Source: Amoebophrya sp. A120
Lineage: Eukaryota > Sar > Dinophyceae > Syndiniales > Amoebophryaceae
Reading direction: 5' to 3'
Assembly (NCBI GenBank): GCA_905178155.1
Contig: CAJINV010000005.1
Coordinates: 6,874,580 to 6,938,579 of the forward strand
Length of the DNA stretch: 64,000 nucleotides
Shown here: positions 20,901 to 31,913 of the stretch, in pieces
Position numbering within the stretch: position 1 is the stretch's first letter
Layout: the number at the start of each line of letters is the position of its first letter
Notes under the pieces: model-generated
What the model was told of the DNA's origin: nothing
Database searches by the model: none
The model's input: the letters and a program-made list of their open reading frames with translations, nothing else
Translations under genes and position numbers: made by a program

Positions 20901-22197
20901 AGTAAGATGAATTCTCACCAGGCTAGGGGTAGTGCGGGCAGTGACTTCGGCCTTCGGGTGTTGCGGCACTTGGTAGAAGCAGACAACAAGGGCAGGTTTT
21001 TGATCAAGGAACTACATGAGACTGATTTTAGCACCTCCGGCGACAGCACTCCTTCCTTCAAAATCCGCGCCAACCAGGGCCACAGCGAACAGTATCAAAT
21101 GTAAAAATGTCTGGGTCTGGAAATTTGTGATGCTGTGTGGCATATCATGAGGAGGCCACAATTACTGGCTCAGCATGACAAGTTTCTGAGCTTCTAGGTG
21201 TTGCCTATTCTGCATGACAAACTACGTTTCTGCATGACAGAAAAGTGGGGCTCTTTCGTAATGTGCGTGACAGATTTAAGAGTCATGCCAGACAAGCATG
21301 ACAAACTTGCATTTTTCAAGACCCAGACATTTTTGCAATTGATAAGCAGCGACAGGTGACGATTACGGATAACCGGCAAATTTTGCCCGATCAAGATGAA
21401 TTCTCCGGCGAATTTGACACTGTGATCCACGTATGCAATGCAAAAGCATCGCACCAGTATAAATTGCATCACAAATTAGCCCCGCATTGCAAGTTGAATT
21501 TGTAATGCTGAGTCACCTTCAGAAAAAGATTTGTAATGCATAAACGCAATCACTACGAATACGATACTTTTGCACAGGATACCACGGCACGACGTTTGCG
21601 AATTGGGAGAAAATCAAAGACTCTGGGGAATTGAGAAAAATGAACAGAACGCACATCCACTTTGCGAAAGGGGAACAAGCTTCATCATCTGGCGACGTTG
21701 CAAGTAAACAAGCTGTATCGGGAATTCGGAGTAACGCGGAAGTTTTGCTCTACGTCGACATATTCGCCGCGATGCGCGAGACGGAACTGCGAGAGTTAGC
21801 GGGAATGAGCACGAGTGGTTCACCTGGAGGTGCGTACTGTGGTCTGAAATTTGAGGAAAGCGCGAACTCTGTAGTTTTGTGTAGCGGTCCGGTGCCCTTG
21901 GAGTTTGTGACGAGAGTGGTCGACGCGAAGACTGGGGTGGAGCTGGAGAAGAACGATGTTGTCTCTTCTGCAGGACCACGGGGCGCTGCTAATGAACAAG
22001 AGAATCATTATCATAGTAGTATTGCCGCTTCTGCGCAAGAGAAGATGAACATTAAGACCAGCAACAAGCGCGTGGCTCCTTCTCCTGGCGGCACGGATGA
22101 TGATGAAGGCGATGATGAAACAGGAGCGACCTCCTGCATTGGTCTTGGTGGCAGCAAAAGTCCGGAACTCAAGAAACCAAAATCAGGACAGAATTAA
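17921..22197 (+). CDS. TPT1: tRNA 2'-phosphotransferase (Tpt1/KptA) with long low-complexity N-terminal extension
   Basis: Tpt1 removes the splice-junction 2'-phosphate from ligated tRNA by NAD+-dependent transfer. Exons: 17921-19768, 19820-19996, 20135-20160, 20427-20503, 20770-21092, 21350-21431, 21587-22197; total 1,047 residues if joined. The Tpt1 domain starts near residue 687 with KLSKALAYLLRHG (the Arg-His pair). It continues with IRANQGHS, VIHGTTFANWEKI, the RTHIHFA block and a SGxR-type stretch, so the family's catalytic Arg/His positions appear present. The first 616 codons are Gln/Asn/Ser/Thr/Pro-rich with NPF motifs and a (QQA)n run. The join at 19769-19819 needs a GC-AG intron (TCC/GCGTAG...TTTCAG) and is inferred; 19997-20134 is GT-AG with a strong polypyrimidine tract. 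Alternatively 17921-19774 is a separate gene and the true Tpt1 start is unseen. Tpt1 identity is high confidence; the fusion is moderate. Confidence 0.82.
20161..20421. mobile_element. Introner, family A (261 bp)
   Basis: TIR TATGCATTGCAAATATGTCT; right end GCAGTTCATA. TSD TGGCA exact. Excision yields LLPAWQKTKLSKALAYLL. Confidence 0.93.
20504..20764. mobile_element. Introner, family A (261 bp)
   Basis: TIR TATGAACTGCAAATGTGTCT; right TATTTGCAATCCATA. TSD CGACG exact. Excision restores LDSDGFAEATDV of Tpt1. Same length as its neighbour at 20161. Confidence 0.93.
21093..21344. mobile_element. Introner, family A (252 bp)
   Basis: TIR TATCAAATGTAAAAATGTCT; right TTTTTGCAATTGATA. TSD AACAG/AGCAG (4 of 5). 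Excision joins GHSEQ to RQVTI in frame. Confidence 0.9.
21432..21581. mobile_element. Introner, family B (150 bp)
   Basis: Left TATGCAATGCAAAAGCATCG; right CGATACTTTTGCACAGGATA. TSD CCACG exact. Excision restores the Tpt1 signature VIHGTTF. Confidence 0.93.
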
Positions 22198-23232
22198 AGA
22201 TTTTTGCTGTGTGGTGCTCCTGGTGAAAAATAGAAATCTTTGTGAGCTACATCAAACTGATTGCTTCTACTACTAGTAGAAGTGTACCTCTTCATCTAGA
22301 ACTTCACTTCTACGACAGATTACCTTTACCTATCTGTCTCGCCGTAAAAAACTGAATGTCTCGTCGTCCACCAATTACCAAATCATCGATGACGAGAACA
22401 AACCTACTCCGACCAAAAAAAGAATAAATTATATAAAAATCAAAAAGAAAATGCGGCACAAACAAAAGTAGCTGCTGCTTTGGCCCTTTTGCTATGCGAC
22501 GTGGCTGTGACTGTGCACCACCATAGCATGATCAGCAGGCATTCCATATCTATTCTTTGTGTTCGATAATTTCTGCGTACCTGCCAGGGCGAGAACTTCT
22601 CATCAACCCGCTACTAGGACAACGAACCCGAATCCTAAAGTCGCACAAGGAAGAAATAAAAGCAGTAGATCAATTCTATTCTGGATGAAGATTGAGATGC
22701 TGGCGCACGAACCAACACAAGAAAAAGCATTCAAGGTATAAAAGCACGAGCGTACTATTGGTGCCTCTACCTGGTGGAAATATCGGCCACCACCGGTTCA
22801 TCGCATTGAGGCTGCTCACCAGGTGGAGAGGAATTTCTAAAGGAGTGGGCACTGACAGCTCTGTACTGATTGATTCAGTCTCTTGCTTTTGACTTACTTG
22901 ATTTGAATTTGTGACATGCATGCTTTTTGTTTTTATCGCAGCGACATTTTTTCTGGCCTGCGGGTCAATGAACCTATGCTTCGGTATGACTTCTATTTCC
23001 TGCTTGCAATCATGTTCATGGTCACATTCGCAGTCACATTCATTAGATGAGGCGTCCTCTACTACCTTTGCGCATGATTTTTCGTGGTTCTCCTTTACTC
23101 TAAACAATGAACCAAGATGGCACAACATGCGGAAGATAGGATGAGCGTACCCTCGGCGCCGTCTCCACGACTGCACGGGGCTAGAAGAGTCAGATAGCAC
23201 CCGGTCGTGCTGGAGCGTATTACCAAGTACAA
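22198..23232. other. Intergenic region between Tpt1 and DHHC genes
   Basis: No supported gene. Mixed-composition sequence with short ORFs lacking coding character. An introner begins at its end (23233). Confidence 0.45.
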
Positions 23233-23484
23233 TACGGAGTGTAAAAATGTCTGGGTCTGGAAGAATGCATGTTTGTCATGCTTATCTGGCATGACTCTCA
23301 AATCTGTCATGCACGTTACCCAAGAGCGCCATTTTTCTGTCATTCAGAAACGCAGTGTGTCATGCGGAATAGACAGCACCTAGAAGCTCAGAATCTTGTC
23401 ATGCTGAGCCAGCACTTGTGGCCTCCTCATGGTACGCCCCCCAGCATCACAAGTTTCCAGACCCAGACATATTTGCACTTGATA
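23233..23484. mobile_element. Introner, family A, in the 5' leader of the DHHC gene (252 bp)
   Basis: Left TACGGAGTGTAAAAATGTCT (TATC mutated to TACG); right ATTTGCACTTGATA. TSD TACAA exact. It lies upstream of the start codon, so it is either a 5' UTR intron or an intergenic copy. Confidence 0.88.
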
Positions 23485-23750
23485 TACAACCAGCGGCGCG
23501 GCTCCCGTCTGCAGGAGAGTCAGTCGTCTTAGGACCGACGTCAGCGCCACGATTAAGATTACATCTGCATCCACAGTAATATCAGCGCGGCGTCGTATAG
23601 AAGTAGCGTGCAGATTTTTGCTATAGGACAAACATCGGTGTGCGTGTGCGACCACCTCACAAGGAGCGGATAGGCACAACATCACGCACAGCGACCTCCT
23701 GCTCTAAGAACGGGCACAAAAAAAACACAGCACCACAGCCAGACCACATC

Positions 23751-26700
23751 ATGTCTTCTCCAGCAGCTTTCACCTGTGCGGCCTCGCTGTGGTGCGCCGC
23801 CGTGGCGTCCATTGCGTACGGACAGTATGAGTTGACCACCGCTGTAGTAGTCATCGTGCTCTCCAGTCTGGCCGCGAAGGCCGTGCTGAACGACCGCAAA
23901 AACCGGGACCCGAAAAACCGGAAAGATGAGCGGCCGCTGCCGGAGCAGATCTTCACCTTTATCACCTACGACATGTATGCATTGCAAACGGAACATGTCT
24001 GGGTCTGGATAATTTGTGATGCGAGAATTGTAGGACAAGAAGATCTCTGATGCAACATGAATGCGATTTTTGGTTGACTTTTTCTTCGTGCTGGAACGCA
24101 GTTTCTCATGCGTTTCATGAATGACTCTGCAATAAACGGTATCCGGGTAGACCAGGGCCCCTGCTCAGACCAGGGCCCCCAGGACCAGGGCCCCCAGGAC
24201 CAGGGCCCCCAGGACCAGGGCCCCCAGGACCAGGGCCCCCAGGACCAGGGCCCCCAGGACCAGGGCCCCCAGGACCAGGGCCCCCAGGACCACGGCCCCC
24301 AGGACCAGGGCCCCTACGGACTGGGGCCCCTACGGACTGAACGGCGTCCCGGAATCGGGTACACGGCGAGGCGCGGCCGGAACCGGAGTTGTCTGCCAGC
24401 GTATCTGGGCCACCAAGTATGCATGTCATGTAAGTCCTAGCATCGGGCCAGGAGGTGGAAGAAGGCAGGCCACACGTAATATGTGACGCAGTCTGCTGAC
24501 TACCCAGAGCATCTCTTTCGCTTTCTATATTCCTCGACACGCGTCACAAGTTCTTAGTAGTGCAGACCCAGATCTATTTACAATGCCACGGGCGCCGTTT
24601 GTATTCGAAATGTTGCCCAGCAAAAGCACTGCTTGAGTGGACAGGGATGCAGCTGGCTCAAAGTGGTGCTAACGAGAGACATCTCAAATTGTCACCATGA
24701 AAGTCGAGCTGTGCTTTTTTTGTACGTAGAGGGACGCCCCAACTCTTCCAGATCCAGACGCCGGCACACCAGATTCCGGGACGCCAGATTCTGAGACACG
24801 ACTGGGGTCCCAGTCCGTAGGGGCCCCAGTCCGTAGGGGCCCCAGCCCCTAGGGGCCCTGGTCCTAGGGGCCCTGGCCCTGGGGGCCCGGGTCCTGGGGG
24901 CCCTGGTCCTGGGGGCCCTGGTCCCAGGGGCCCTGGTCTACACCTTTACCGCAATAAACCTCGAAAAGTTTCTGATGCTGTCATGTTGTTCAAGCGGCCA
25001 GGCTGCAATGCGAGCATCAGCAACACAAATTTCCTGACATCCAGGGATATTTGCAATGCATAACAGGAATGGCCTGCTGATGTTTTCCGGCACCGCGGTT
25101 TTCCTCGCCTTCGCAATATCCTGTGCAAGAAAAGTATCTGATACTCGTATTGCAGTCAGGCATTACAAGTCTTTTTCTTAAGGTAAATCCGCATTACAAA
25201 TTTTATTTCTCATGCTGAGGAAATTTGCAATGCATTTATACGAGTGCGATACAGAGACTTTTGCAGTTCATACGCTAACTTTGTCACCAATTATTTCGTG
25301 ATTTTCTTCTGGTTTGCCGCCGTAAAGGAGGTCGTGACCATACAGGGGGAAGGGGAGGGAAGAACCGGAGGAGGTGCAGGAGTAGGAGAAGATATTACCG
25401 CTGACGGCTTGCTGGACAGTGTCAAAGCTGGGGTGCAATACGACAACTTTCTGGCGGATATTTTCAGGATACCGCTGACGAACACCGGACTCTGTGTGGG
25501 CGGCCTGTATGTTGCTGTTTTTCTTCAGGCTACTTTACCTTTCGGTTCAGTATCTACTTTGTTTTTAGCCACACGGCCAAGTACACAATACATTTGAAAC
25601 AGCTCGTGCTGGTGGACACATGTTGACTAGTACACAATAATCAAACTGGGGGAAATAAATAACACGTATTTACTAGAAATCAAATAAAATTTAGGTATAA
25701 CTTTCTGTGGTTTCTTTCCCTGTGGTCCCACTGGGCTGCGGCCACAACCGATCCGGGATTTATCGGCAAAGGCGAGTTCGAAGTGGCAGAAAACCACGAT
25801 CCGAGGTTTTGCAAGGTCTGCCAGCAAGACAAACCCGACCGGGCGCACCACTGCAAAGTGTGTTGCAGGTACAGTGTTGATATGGCTACTTAATAGAGCA
25901 GAAGTTTTCATTTCAAAGGGTTGAATAATATTGTTCCTTGATTGAAAATTGAATTTTTAGCACTGCTGCTGCTAGATGACTTTCATGCGGCACAACTGTA
26001 TTACCTAGCGTACTACAGTGGATATGGCCAACGAAGGATGAATCCCGAGCCTGAAGATGCTGTTTCTAAATTTTTTGCTTTTATTCCCACTCGACCAGGT
26101 GTATCTTCCGTATGGACCACCATTGCCCGTGGGTAAATAATTGCGTCGGCTGGAACAACCAAAGACTCTTTGTGCAGTTTCTGTTTTACATCACCAGTCT
26201 CTCCGTTTACACGTTGCTGCTGCTCGCCTACGTCCTCTACGCCTACTCTATGCTCCCCCGCGATATCCCCTGGAGCAATTTCGCAGTGTTGTGCGGGGTG
26301 CTGCTGTGTGCGGAGTCCTTTTTTTTCCTCTTCTTCGTCGCGGTATTGTTTTTTGAACGATTATTTTTTGATTTTGACGCAGCTCTTCATCTTATTTTCG
26401 AATCCATAAGGCTTTTACTTTTTTTACTTATCACACGCAAACGTGGTACAGTACTCCGTGGAAAATGAATTCTTCGCATGTTTTGTGATCATCTATGCAC
26501 AAAATTATCACAGAAAAGAATCACACAGCACATACTATACAGGACTTCCTTTCCGAGCAGATAGAGGTATCAACTGTAAAAATGTCTGGGTCTGGAAGAA
26601 TTCATGTTTGTCATGCTTGTCTGGCATGACTCTTAAATCTGTCATGCACGTTACCCAAGAGCTCCATTTTTCTGTGATGCAGAAGCGCAGTTTGTCATGC

Positions 26701-29700
26701 AGAATAGGCAACACTTAGGAGCTCAGAAACTTGTCATGCTGAGCCAGCATCTGTAGCCTCATCATGAGACGCCACTCAGCGTCACAAGTTTCCAAACCCA
26801 GACATTTTTACTTTTGATAAGAGGGCATCGAAACCAACTCCACGCTCGTGGAAACCTACCAGGCGAATATCCTGTGCAAAAGTATCGTACTCGTATAAAT
26901 GCATTACAAATTGACTTAGCATTACAAATTGAATTTGTAATGCGGATTTGCCTTAACAAAAAGATTTGTAATGCATAAACGCAATGAGGACGAGTGCGAT
27001 ACTTTTGCACAGGATAGCGAAGCGCGGACGACAATTTCCCACTCGGTTTGACAAGTGGGCGGAGGTGTTCGGAAAGCGGTGGTATTTGTGGTGGGTACCC
27101 TACAGCAACCCGAACCCGGTCGATCTCTTCGAGCCGGTATACACGGAAGTGGACCGGCATACGGAAGATAATGATATCACACAGATGATGAAAAAGGCTA
27201 GCGTGCGCATTTGTAATCATGCTCAAATGTTGAGTACACAACCACAATAAAGCAAATCATCTGTCTTGCACTTGCATACCTGAAACAGCATGCTATGGGT
27301 TGTAGCTCGCCCATGACAGACACAGATTTTATTCCTGTCTTATAGTTGATTTTCGCACGATGACAAATGTGACTCGCGAGCAGCTGTTTTGTCTGGGATA
27401 AATGAAATAGTTGAACTAGACGAGAAGTAGACCACCCCCCGACGAGATGGAGGACCCAATAGTCCTCACAAGATTTGCAGCCGCCGCCGTACTGCTTTTC
27501 TACTTTCAGGTGTCGTTTGGGAACTACGAGCCTAGTTTGCTTGTTGTGTAAAAGAACAATCTGCCAACTCTCCTCGATGCCCCGCTGCGATTGAATTTTT
27601 TCAATTGGCGGTCGCATCTACTCCGAGAGGGGGCTCGCAGTCTTGTAGTGTATTCCTTGTTTATTCCCTCGTGGTTAATCGTGTCTTGCAGTCGGAGACA
27701 AGGAAGGTGCAAACGAGAATGACAACCACGAGGACATGTTGTTTTGCGGGCCAGAAGTAGCAGTAGTTAGTACTCATTCTCTTGATTGAAGTACAAGCCA
27801 GGAGGTGGTAGTAGCACCAGGGGAAGCTGCTGCACGACGGTCATCGAATATATAAGTCGTCTGAGCTGTGGTCATCAGCGGTCGTAGCAAATATCGTCTC
27901 GGTTCTTTTTTTTTTCCCTGCATCTCGCAAGGCGGCAGCGACCCCGACGAAATTGGTGTGCAGGGGATACGGATTGCAAATGCACTTACTATCGCGCTAG
28001 TAGTCATGATCGCATCTTCACAAAGTTGCTCAGCCTGATGAGATTTGAAATTCGTACTGCGGATGAAAATTTACCTTGAGGGGAACGAGATTTGCAGTGC
28101 ATAATTGATGCGATTTCTCGTGCTACGAATGCGGTATTAATACTTTTGCAATGCATCAAGGACGGATGAAAGCGAGTCCGGGAGCGAGGAAGAAGATGAG
28201 GAGGAGACGGTGTCGGACCAGCTCTCGGAGTATCGGAGATGAAAGCACCACGACCTTCTGTCCTCAATTTGTAATGCGCATCTGTTTCGATTCGTGGTAA
28301 CGGTAAGGTAAGCAGGCTAAGCTTGTCTGTGATAGTACATGACAAATTGATGGCGCTCTTGATCTATTCTTGGTGCTTTTCTCAAGGATACTATCTCCAA
28401 CGACGATCAGAAGGACGGAGCCGCCCGCGGAGCCGGCCGCGGCACAAAAGAGCGAAAAAATGGCAGCAAAAACGGAAGCAAAGACTCGACGGGAAACAAG
28501 AAAATAAACAATGGCGGCACGTCGACCTCTGGCCCTGGCTCTGCTCCGAATTCCTCTTCGCAACCGTCATCTGGTAGCACCGTCCCGAAGCAGGACCATA
28601 TCAAAGGAAATAAGAACAACGCCGGCACAGGCAGCGCCGGTGGGAGAACAAATAGTAGCACCGCTTCTAGCACGGCAACGGCAACTACTGCACAAACGAA
28701 GCCGACCGCAACGTCAGGAGGTTCATCGACATCCGGCGCTCGGCCTCCGAAGTCAAAAACCGGCAGTCCTGTGGCCGCAAATGGTGTACAACCAGCACCA
28801 GCAAACAAGACCACGACAGGAGGTATCCCACGAAAAAAGTGTTACAGGTACACATTTGTTGTAGCTTCAGCATCACAAGTTTTCTCTGCAGGACAGAGAA
28901 AACTTGCAATGCAAAGATCATAAGGGAAAGCAGGAAGGAAACGAGGCTCCAAAGCATTTCCTGCATGAGAAAGGTTGTCTGTGTTGCCGGTCTTGCAACG
29001 CAATGTGCTGGAACTGTAACACTTTTTTCTTTCCATAGGTGTAGAGACGAGCCGAAAAGTCTCCTTTGACCAGGATGCCAAGGACAGCGACGGATCGGGG
29101 TTATCCTGTGCAAAAGTATCGTACTCGCATTGCAATCATGCATTACAAATCTTTTTCTTAAGGTAAATCCGCACTACAAATTTTATCTCTCATGCTGAGA
29201 AAATTTGTAATGCATTTACTTATACGAGTACGATACCTTATTTGCAGTTCATAGGGGTCCTCTCCGGGCGATGGGGACAGTGAGACCGACGAGGAGGACT
29301 ATCGCAGAGAAAAAGTGCAGCTGTGTATAGGAATTTTAAACTTCGAATGGTGGACGTGGAAATCAAATATAAGGTGTGGAAGAACAGCTCCAAGTTACAC
29401 GGTCTTGCCGTTTTTTACTTTTTCTTGTTGAAAATGCAACAAGCGGGCATCACCATCATCTCGTCCTCGCCTTGCTTTTAGGATGAAGGCGCATGATGGG
29501 AAATTTTCTTGAATGTTATGCATACTACTAGCGCACAACTTGTCATGCAGATGAACCTCCTGCACAGGAATGAGTCGACACCGAGTCGTCACATGGACCA
29601 AAGAGCTGCACTACTTTTTCCCTACGATATGAAAGTCCAAGTCGACTCCAAGAAGAACGACAATAACGCCAGTTTTGACCCTAATGGGCTCGAAAAACTG

Positions 29701-30824
29701 CTTATCAAATGCAAAAATGTCTGGGTCTGGAAGAATGCGCGATCTGTCATGCTGCTTTTCCATGATCCATGAGGTCTGGAATGCAGGACCTAGCATGACA
29801 GATTCCGCGAGTCTTTTCTAATGCCTATCCTGCGTGAGAAACTCCCTCCCGACTTGTGCAAAACTGGACGACTTTTGGTAATCATGCAACACAGATTTTT
29901 GCATGCTGCAGATTTAGCATGACAAGTTGCAATGTTCCAGACCCAGACACTTTTACATTTGATAGTGCTGCAGAAGGCCAGTTTTGTGCAAAAGCCGAAC
30001 GAGTACGAAAAAGTGCACGAGAAGACGAAAAAGCTACGAAGTTGCAACTATGTCTGGGAGGTCTGGAAAAGCGGAATCTGTATTGCGTGCTGTGCTAGAC
30101 TGCTGCAGAAGATGAATCTGTATTGCATGTTGAGCAACAGAAGCTGCGACCCCTGTTTTGTCATGCAAAAGCACAGTTGCTATTTTTAATGCGCGCTCCT
30201 GCGAATCTGTCCTCAGAGTCAGAATTTGAATTTGTCACGCTGGTGGACTCAACTCAGGAGTATGCTCAAGCATCGCCACTCAGCATTACAAATTTCCAGA
30301 CCCAGACACACATTTGCATTGCATAAAAACTCTTGGCCAACAAGACCCTGCGGAACAAGTACGTATGAACTGCAAAAGTAAATCGTATTCGTAGTTGTTG
30401 CAACCATGCATTACAAATTTTTTTGTTAAGGTAAATCCGCAGTACAAATTTTATTTCTCATGCTGAGGAAATTTGTAACGGTAATTCGCATGCATTTATA
30501 CGAGTGTGATACTTTAAAAACTTTTGCCATTCATAGTGCGGGTCAAATTACAAAACGCCCGAGCAGCAGCAGGCGCCACCCGCAACGGCGGGCGCGAGTG
30601 GTGGCGGAGCCACGAGTACCATGAATGAAAACGGCGACTATGTGTGGTCGAACGCCACAAAAGGCACGGGAAAAGCCACCGCGAGCGAGGCCGACGCCGC
30701 GCGGAAACGGAAAAAGGAGAAAGACGAAAAGCTGGGGCCGAAAGCGAGGCGAGAACAAAGTAAGGAAGCTTTAAAAGAGAAGCTGCGGCAGAAATTGGAA
30801 GCGAAAAAACAGGGCATCGCGTAG
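23751..30824 (+). CDS. DHHC-type protein S-palmitoyltransferase with long disordered C-terminus
   Basis: Integral membrane enzyme that transfers palmitate to cysteines. Exons: 23751-23975, 25068-25116, 25278-25506, 25695-25868, 26099-26342, 26543-26567, 26825-26867, 27022-27233, 27932-27967, 28163-28230, 28396-28823, 29043-29101, 29259-about 29372, about 29572-29702, 29970-30034, 30331-30363, 30541-30824. Two N-terminal membrane helices, then the Cys-rich domain ([20 protein letters not shown]) and the catalytic motif [16 protein letters not shown] (DHHC about 232-235), two more helices, and a TTxE-like segment ([10 protein letters not shown]). The tail is Ser/Gly/Thr/Asn-rich with acidic and Lys-rich helical parts. 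GT-AG introns: 25507-25694, 25869-26098, 26343-26542, and tentatively 27234-27931 and about 29373-29571. The enzyme part to 27233 is secure. The 3' half is in frame but could be a separate gene. Confidence 0.85.
24148..24338. repeat. 15-bp tandem array (GGACCAGGGCCCCCA), left arm of a foldback
   Basis: About eleven near-identical 15-bp units containing CAGGGCCCC. The array is inversely repeated at 24801-24942, and GGCGTCCCGGAATC just inside this arm pairs with GATTCCGGGACGCC near 24770. Transcribed RNA could form a very stable hairpin of over 140 bp. Not CRISPR: there are no spacers. Confidence 0.9.
24801..24942. repeat. Inverted right arm of the GC-rich foldback
   Basis: Repeats of GGGGGCCCTGGTCCT-type units, the reverse complement of the array at 24148-24338. 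The outer ends match (TAGACCAGGGCCCC / GGGGCCCTGGTCTA). Confidence 0.9.
25117..25272. mobile_element. Introner, family B (156 bp)
   Basis: TIR TATCCTGTGCAAGAAAAGTA; right GACTTTTGCAGTTCATA. TSD CGCAA/CGCTA (4 of 5). In frame inside a membrane segment. Confidence 0.87.
26568..26819. mobile_element. Introner, family A (252 bp)
   Basis: TIR TATCAACTGTAAAAATGTCT; right TTTTTACTTTTGATA. TSD AGAGG exact. Excision restores [12 protein letters not shown] of the DHHC protein. Confidence 0.93.
26868..27016. mobile_element. Introner, family B (149 bp)
   Basis: TIR TATCCTGTGCAAAAGTATCG with its perfect-looking inverse. TSD GCGAA exact. Only a 43-nt exon separates it from the preceding introner. Confidence 0.93.
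27968..28157. mobile_element. Introner, family B, diverged (190 bp)
   Basis: Left TACGGATTGCAAATGCACTT; right AATACTTTTGCAATGCATC (terminal ATA mutated). TSD GGGGA/AAGGA (3 of 5). In frame (GGG A/CG GAT). Confidence 0.72.
28231..28390. mobile_element. Introner, family J (160 bp)
   Basis: Left TATCGGAGATGAAAGCACCA; right TGGTGCTTTTCTCAAGGATA. The TSD is not evident (CGGAG/CTATC), but removal of element plus 5 nt keeps the frame. Single member in the window. Confidence 0.68.
28824..29037. mobile_element. Introner, family G (214 bp)
   Basis: Left ACGAAAAAAGTGTTACAGGT; right CTGTAACACTTTTTTCTTTC...CATA. TSD GGAGG/GGTGT (3 of 5). In frame. Relative of the element at 9816. Confidence 0.8.
29102..29253. 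mobile_element. Introner, family B (152 bp)
   Basis: TIR TATCCTGTGCAAAAGTATCG; right ...TTATTTGCAGTTCATA. TSD GGGGT exact. In frame. Confidence 0.9.
29703..29964. mobile_element. Introner, family A (262 bp)
   Basis: TIR TATCAAATGCAAAAATGTCT; right CTTTTACATTTGATA. TSD CTGCT/GTGCT (4 of 5). In frame (CTG CT/G CAG). Confidence 0.9.
30035..30325. mobile_element. Introner, family A, diverged (291 bp)
   Basis: Left TACGAAGTTGCAACTATGTC; right CCAGACCCAGACACACATTT...GCATA. TSD AAAGC/AAAAC (4 of 5). In frame; leaves a 33-nt exon. Confidence 0.82.
30364..30535. mobile_element. Introner, family B, with small insertions (172 bp)
   Basis: Left TATGAACTGCAAAAGTAAAT; right CTTTTGCCATTCATA. TSD GTACG/GTGCG (4 of 5). 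In frame (TAC G/GG TCA). Confidence 0.85.
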
Positions 30825-31422
30825 AAGCACCACCGCTCGCGGTCGTTTGGAGGTTTTCTTTTTTCCGTGAAAAGTATTCCTGCTTTGATCTTTACTACGA
30901 ACAGGGGGAGCTGCGAGCACCTAGATGTTGCCACGAGGTTCTTGGCCGCCCCGAGGCTGACGTTATTTTTACTGAACAAGAAGCTGTGCGCAAAATATTT
31001 TTAGAATGTCAGCCGGCATCGGAACTGGTGCTCCTGAATTTTTTTAACTAGCTGCACCATTCTCTGGATCTGATTCATTCATCACTTTTTTGGTGTTTGC
31101 CGCTTTATACTCTAATCACCATATGGGAAGCAAGAAATCTACATAACAAAAGATTTTAACCTTGTTGATCTTGATGTTTATTTACGCCGCGTTCCTTCAT
31201 GTGGGTGACTATCTACAGCTATTCGTATTCTGGAAGTCAAACATCTTCACTGCAGCGACAGAACAGGCTGTTCCGGGATCATATATAACGTAGTACTTAC
31301 AACAAATAGAAATACTACATCAGCGACAAATTTCTAAGAAAGCCAAAGCAGCTCCTTCTAGAATTCGAAACCTGGTCTTCGTCAGCGCAACTCGCATGAT
31401 GTAGTTGGTGACTGAAGCTGTT

Positions 31423-31674
31423 TATCAAATGTAAAAATGTCTGGGTCTGGAAACTTGTGATGCTGGGCGGCGTCTCATGATGAGGCCACACATGCTGGCT
31501 CAGCATGACAAGTTTCTGAGCTTCTAGGTGTTGCCTATTCTGCATGACAAGCTGCGTTCTTGCATCACAGAAAAACGGAGCTCTTGGGTAACGTGCATGA
31601 CAGATTCAAGAGTCTTGCCAGACAAGCATGACAAACATGCATTCTTCCCGACCCAGACATTTTTACATTTGATA
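31423..31674. mobile_element. Introner, family A, not clearly in a gene (252 bp)
   Basis: TIR TATCAAATGTAAAAATGTCT; right TTTTTACATTTGATA. TSD CTGTT exact. Direct joining puts TAG in frame shortly after, so it is more likely nested in a larger intron or intergenic. Confidence 0.9.
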
Positions 31675-31809
31675 CTGTTGTATTAGTTGGGCCGGTCCTC
31701 GTCCTACTTCTACGTGGATGCTGTCCGGGCGGTCGTGTTCGTGATCATCTTCTTCCTTGTCAAGGAAGCGAAGCTGAGGACATCTTGCAATCCCATCACC
31801 ACCGTGGGG

Positions 31810-31890
31810 GAGCTGCTGCTGTCGATACATATTTCATTTATATACGCTTTTTGAGCTGCTGCTGTCGATACATATTTCATTTTATATACG
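31810..31890 (+). repeat. Tandem duplication of a 37-38-bp unit
   Basis: Unit starting GAGCTGCTGCTGTCGATAC at 31810-31846 and again at 31853-31890, nearly identical. The second copy runs directly into the hairpin at 31889. Confidence 0.85.
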
Positions 31891-31913
31891 AAGGGAAGCA
31901 ATGCTTCCCTTCG
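31889..31913. repeat. Perfect 12-bp-arm hairpin followed by a T run
   Basis: CGAAGGGAAGCA and its exact inverse around a single A; GTGTTTTTTTG follows within a few bases. It resembles an intrinsic terminator or processing hairpin in form. A function in a nuclear genome is not implied. Confidence 0.6.

Larger units (their letters stand above)
23976..25062. mobile_element. Composite introner, family A, with foldback insertion (1,087 bp)
   Basis: Outer ends TATGCATTGCAAACGG...ATGTCTGGGTCTGG and GGGATATTTGCAATGCATA. TSD ACATG/ACAGG (4 of 5). A second A-like right end (GCAGACCCAGATCTATTTAC) lies internally near 24562-24586. The rest holds two inverted GC-rich arrays (24148-24338 and 24801-24942). 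Excision joins GAC ATG to AAT GGC in frame. Confidence 0.82.

Noticed and set aside
24148-24338. The 15-bp array as a CRISPR array
   Set aside because: Units are directly tandem with no spacers, are mirrored by an inverted array, and lie in a eukaryotic intron.
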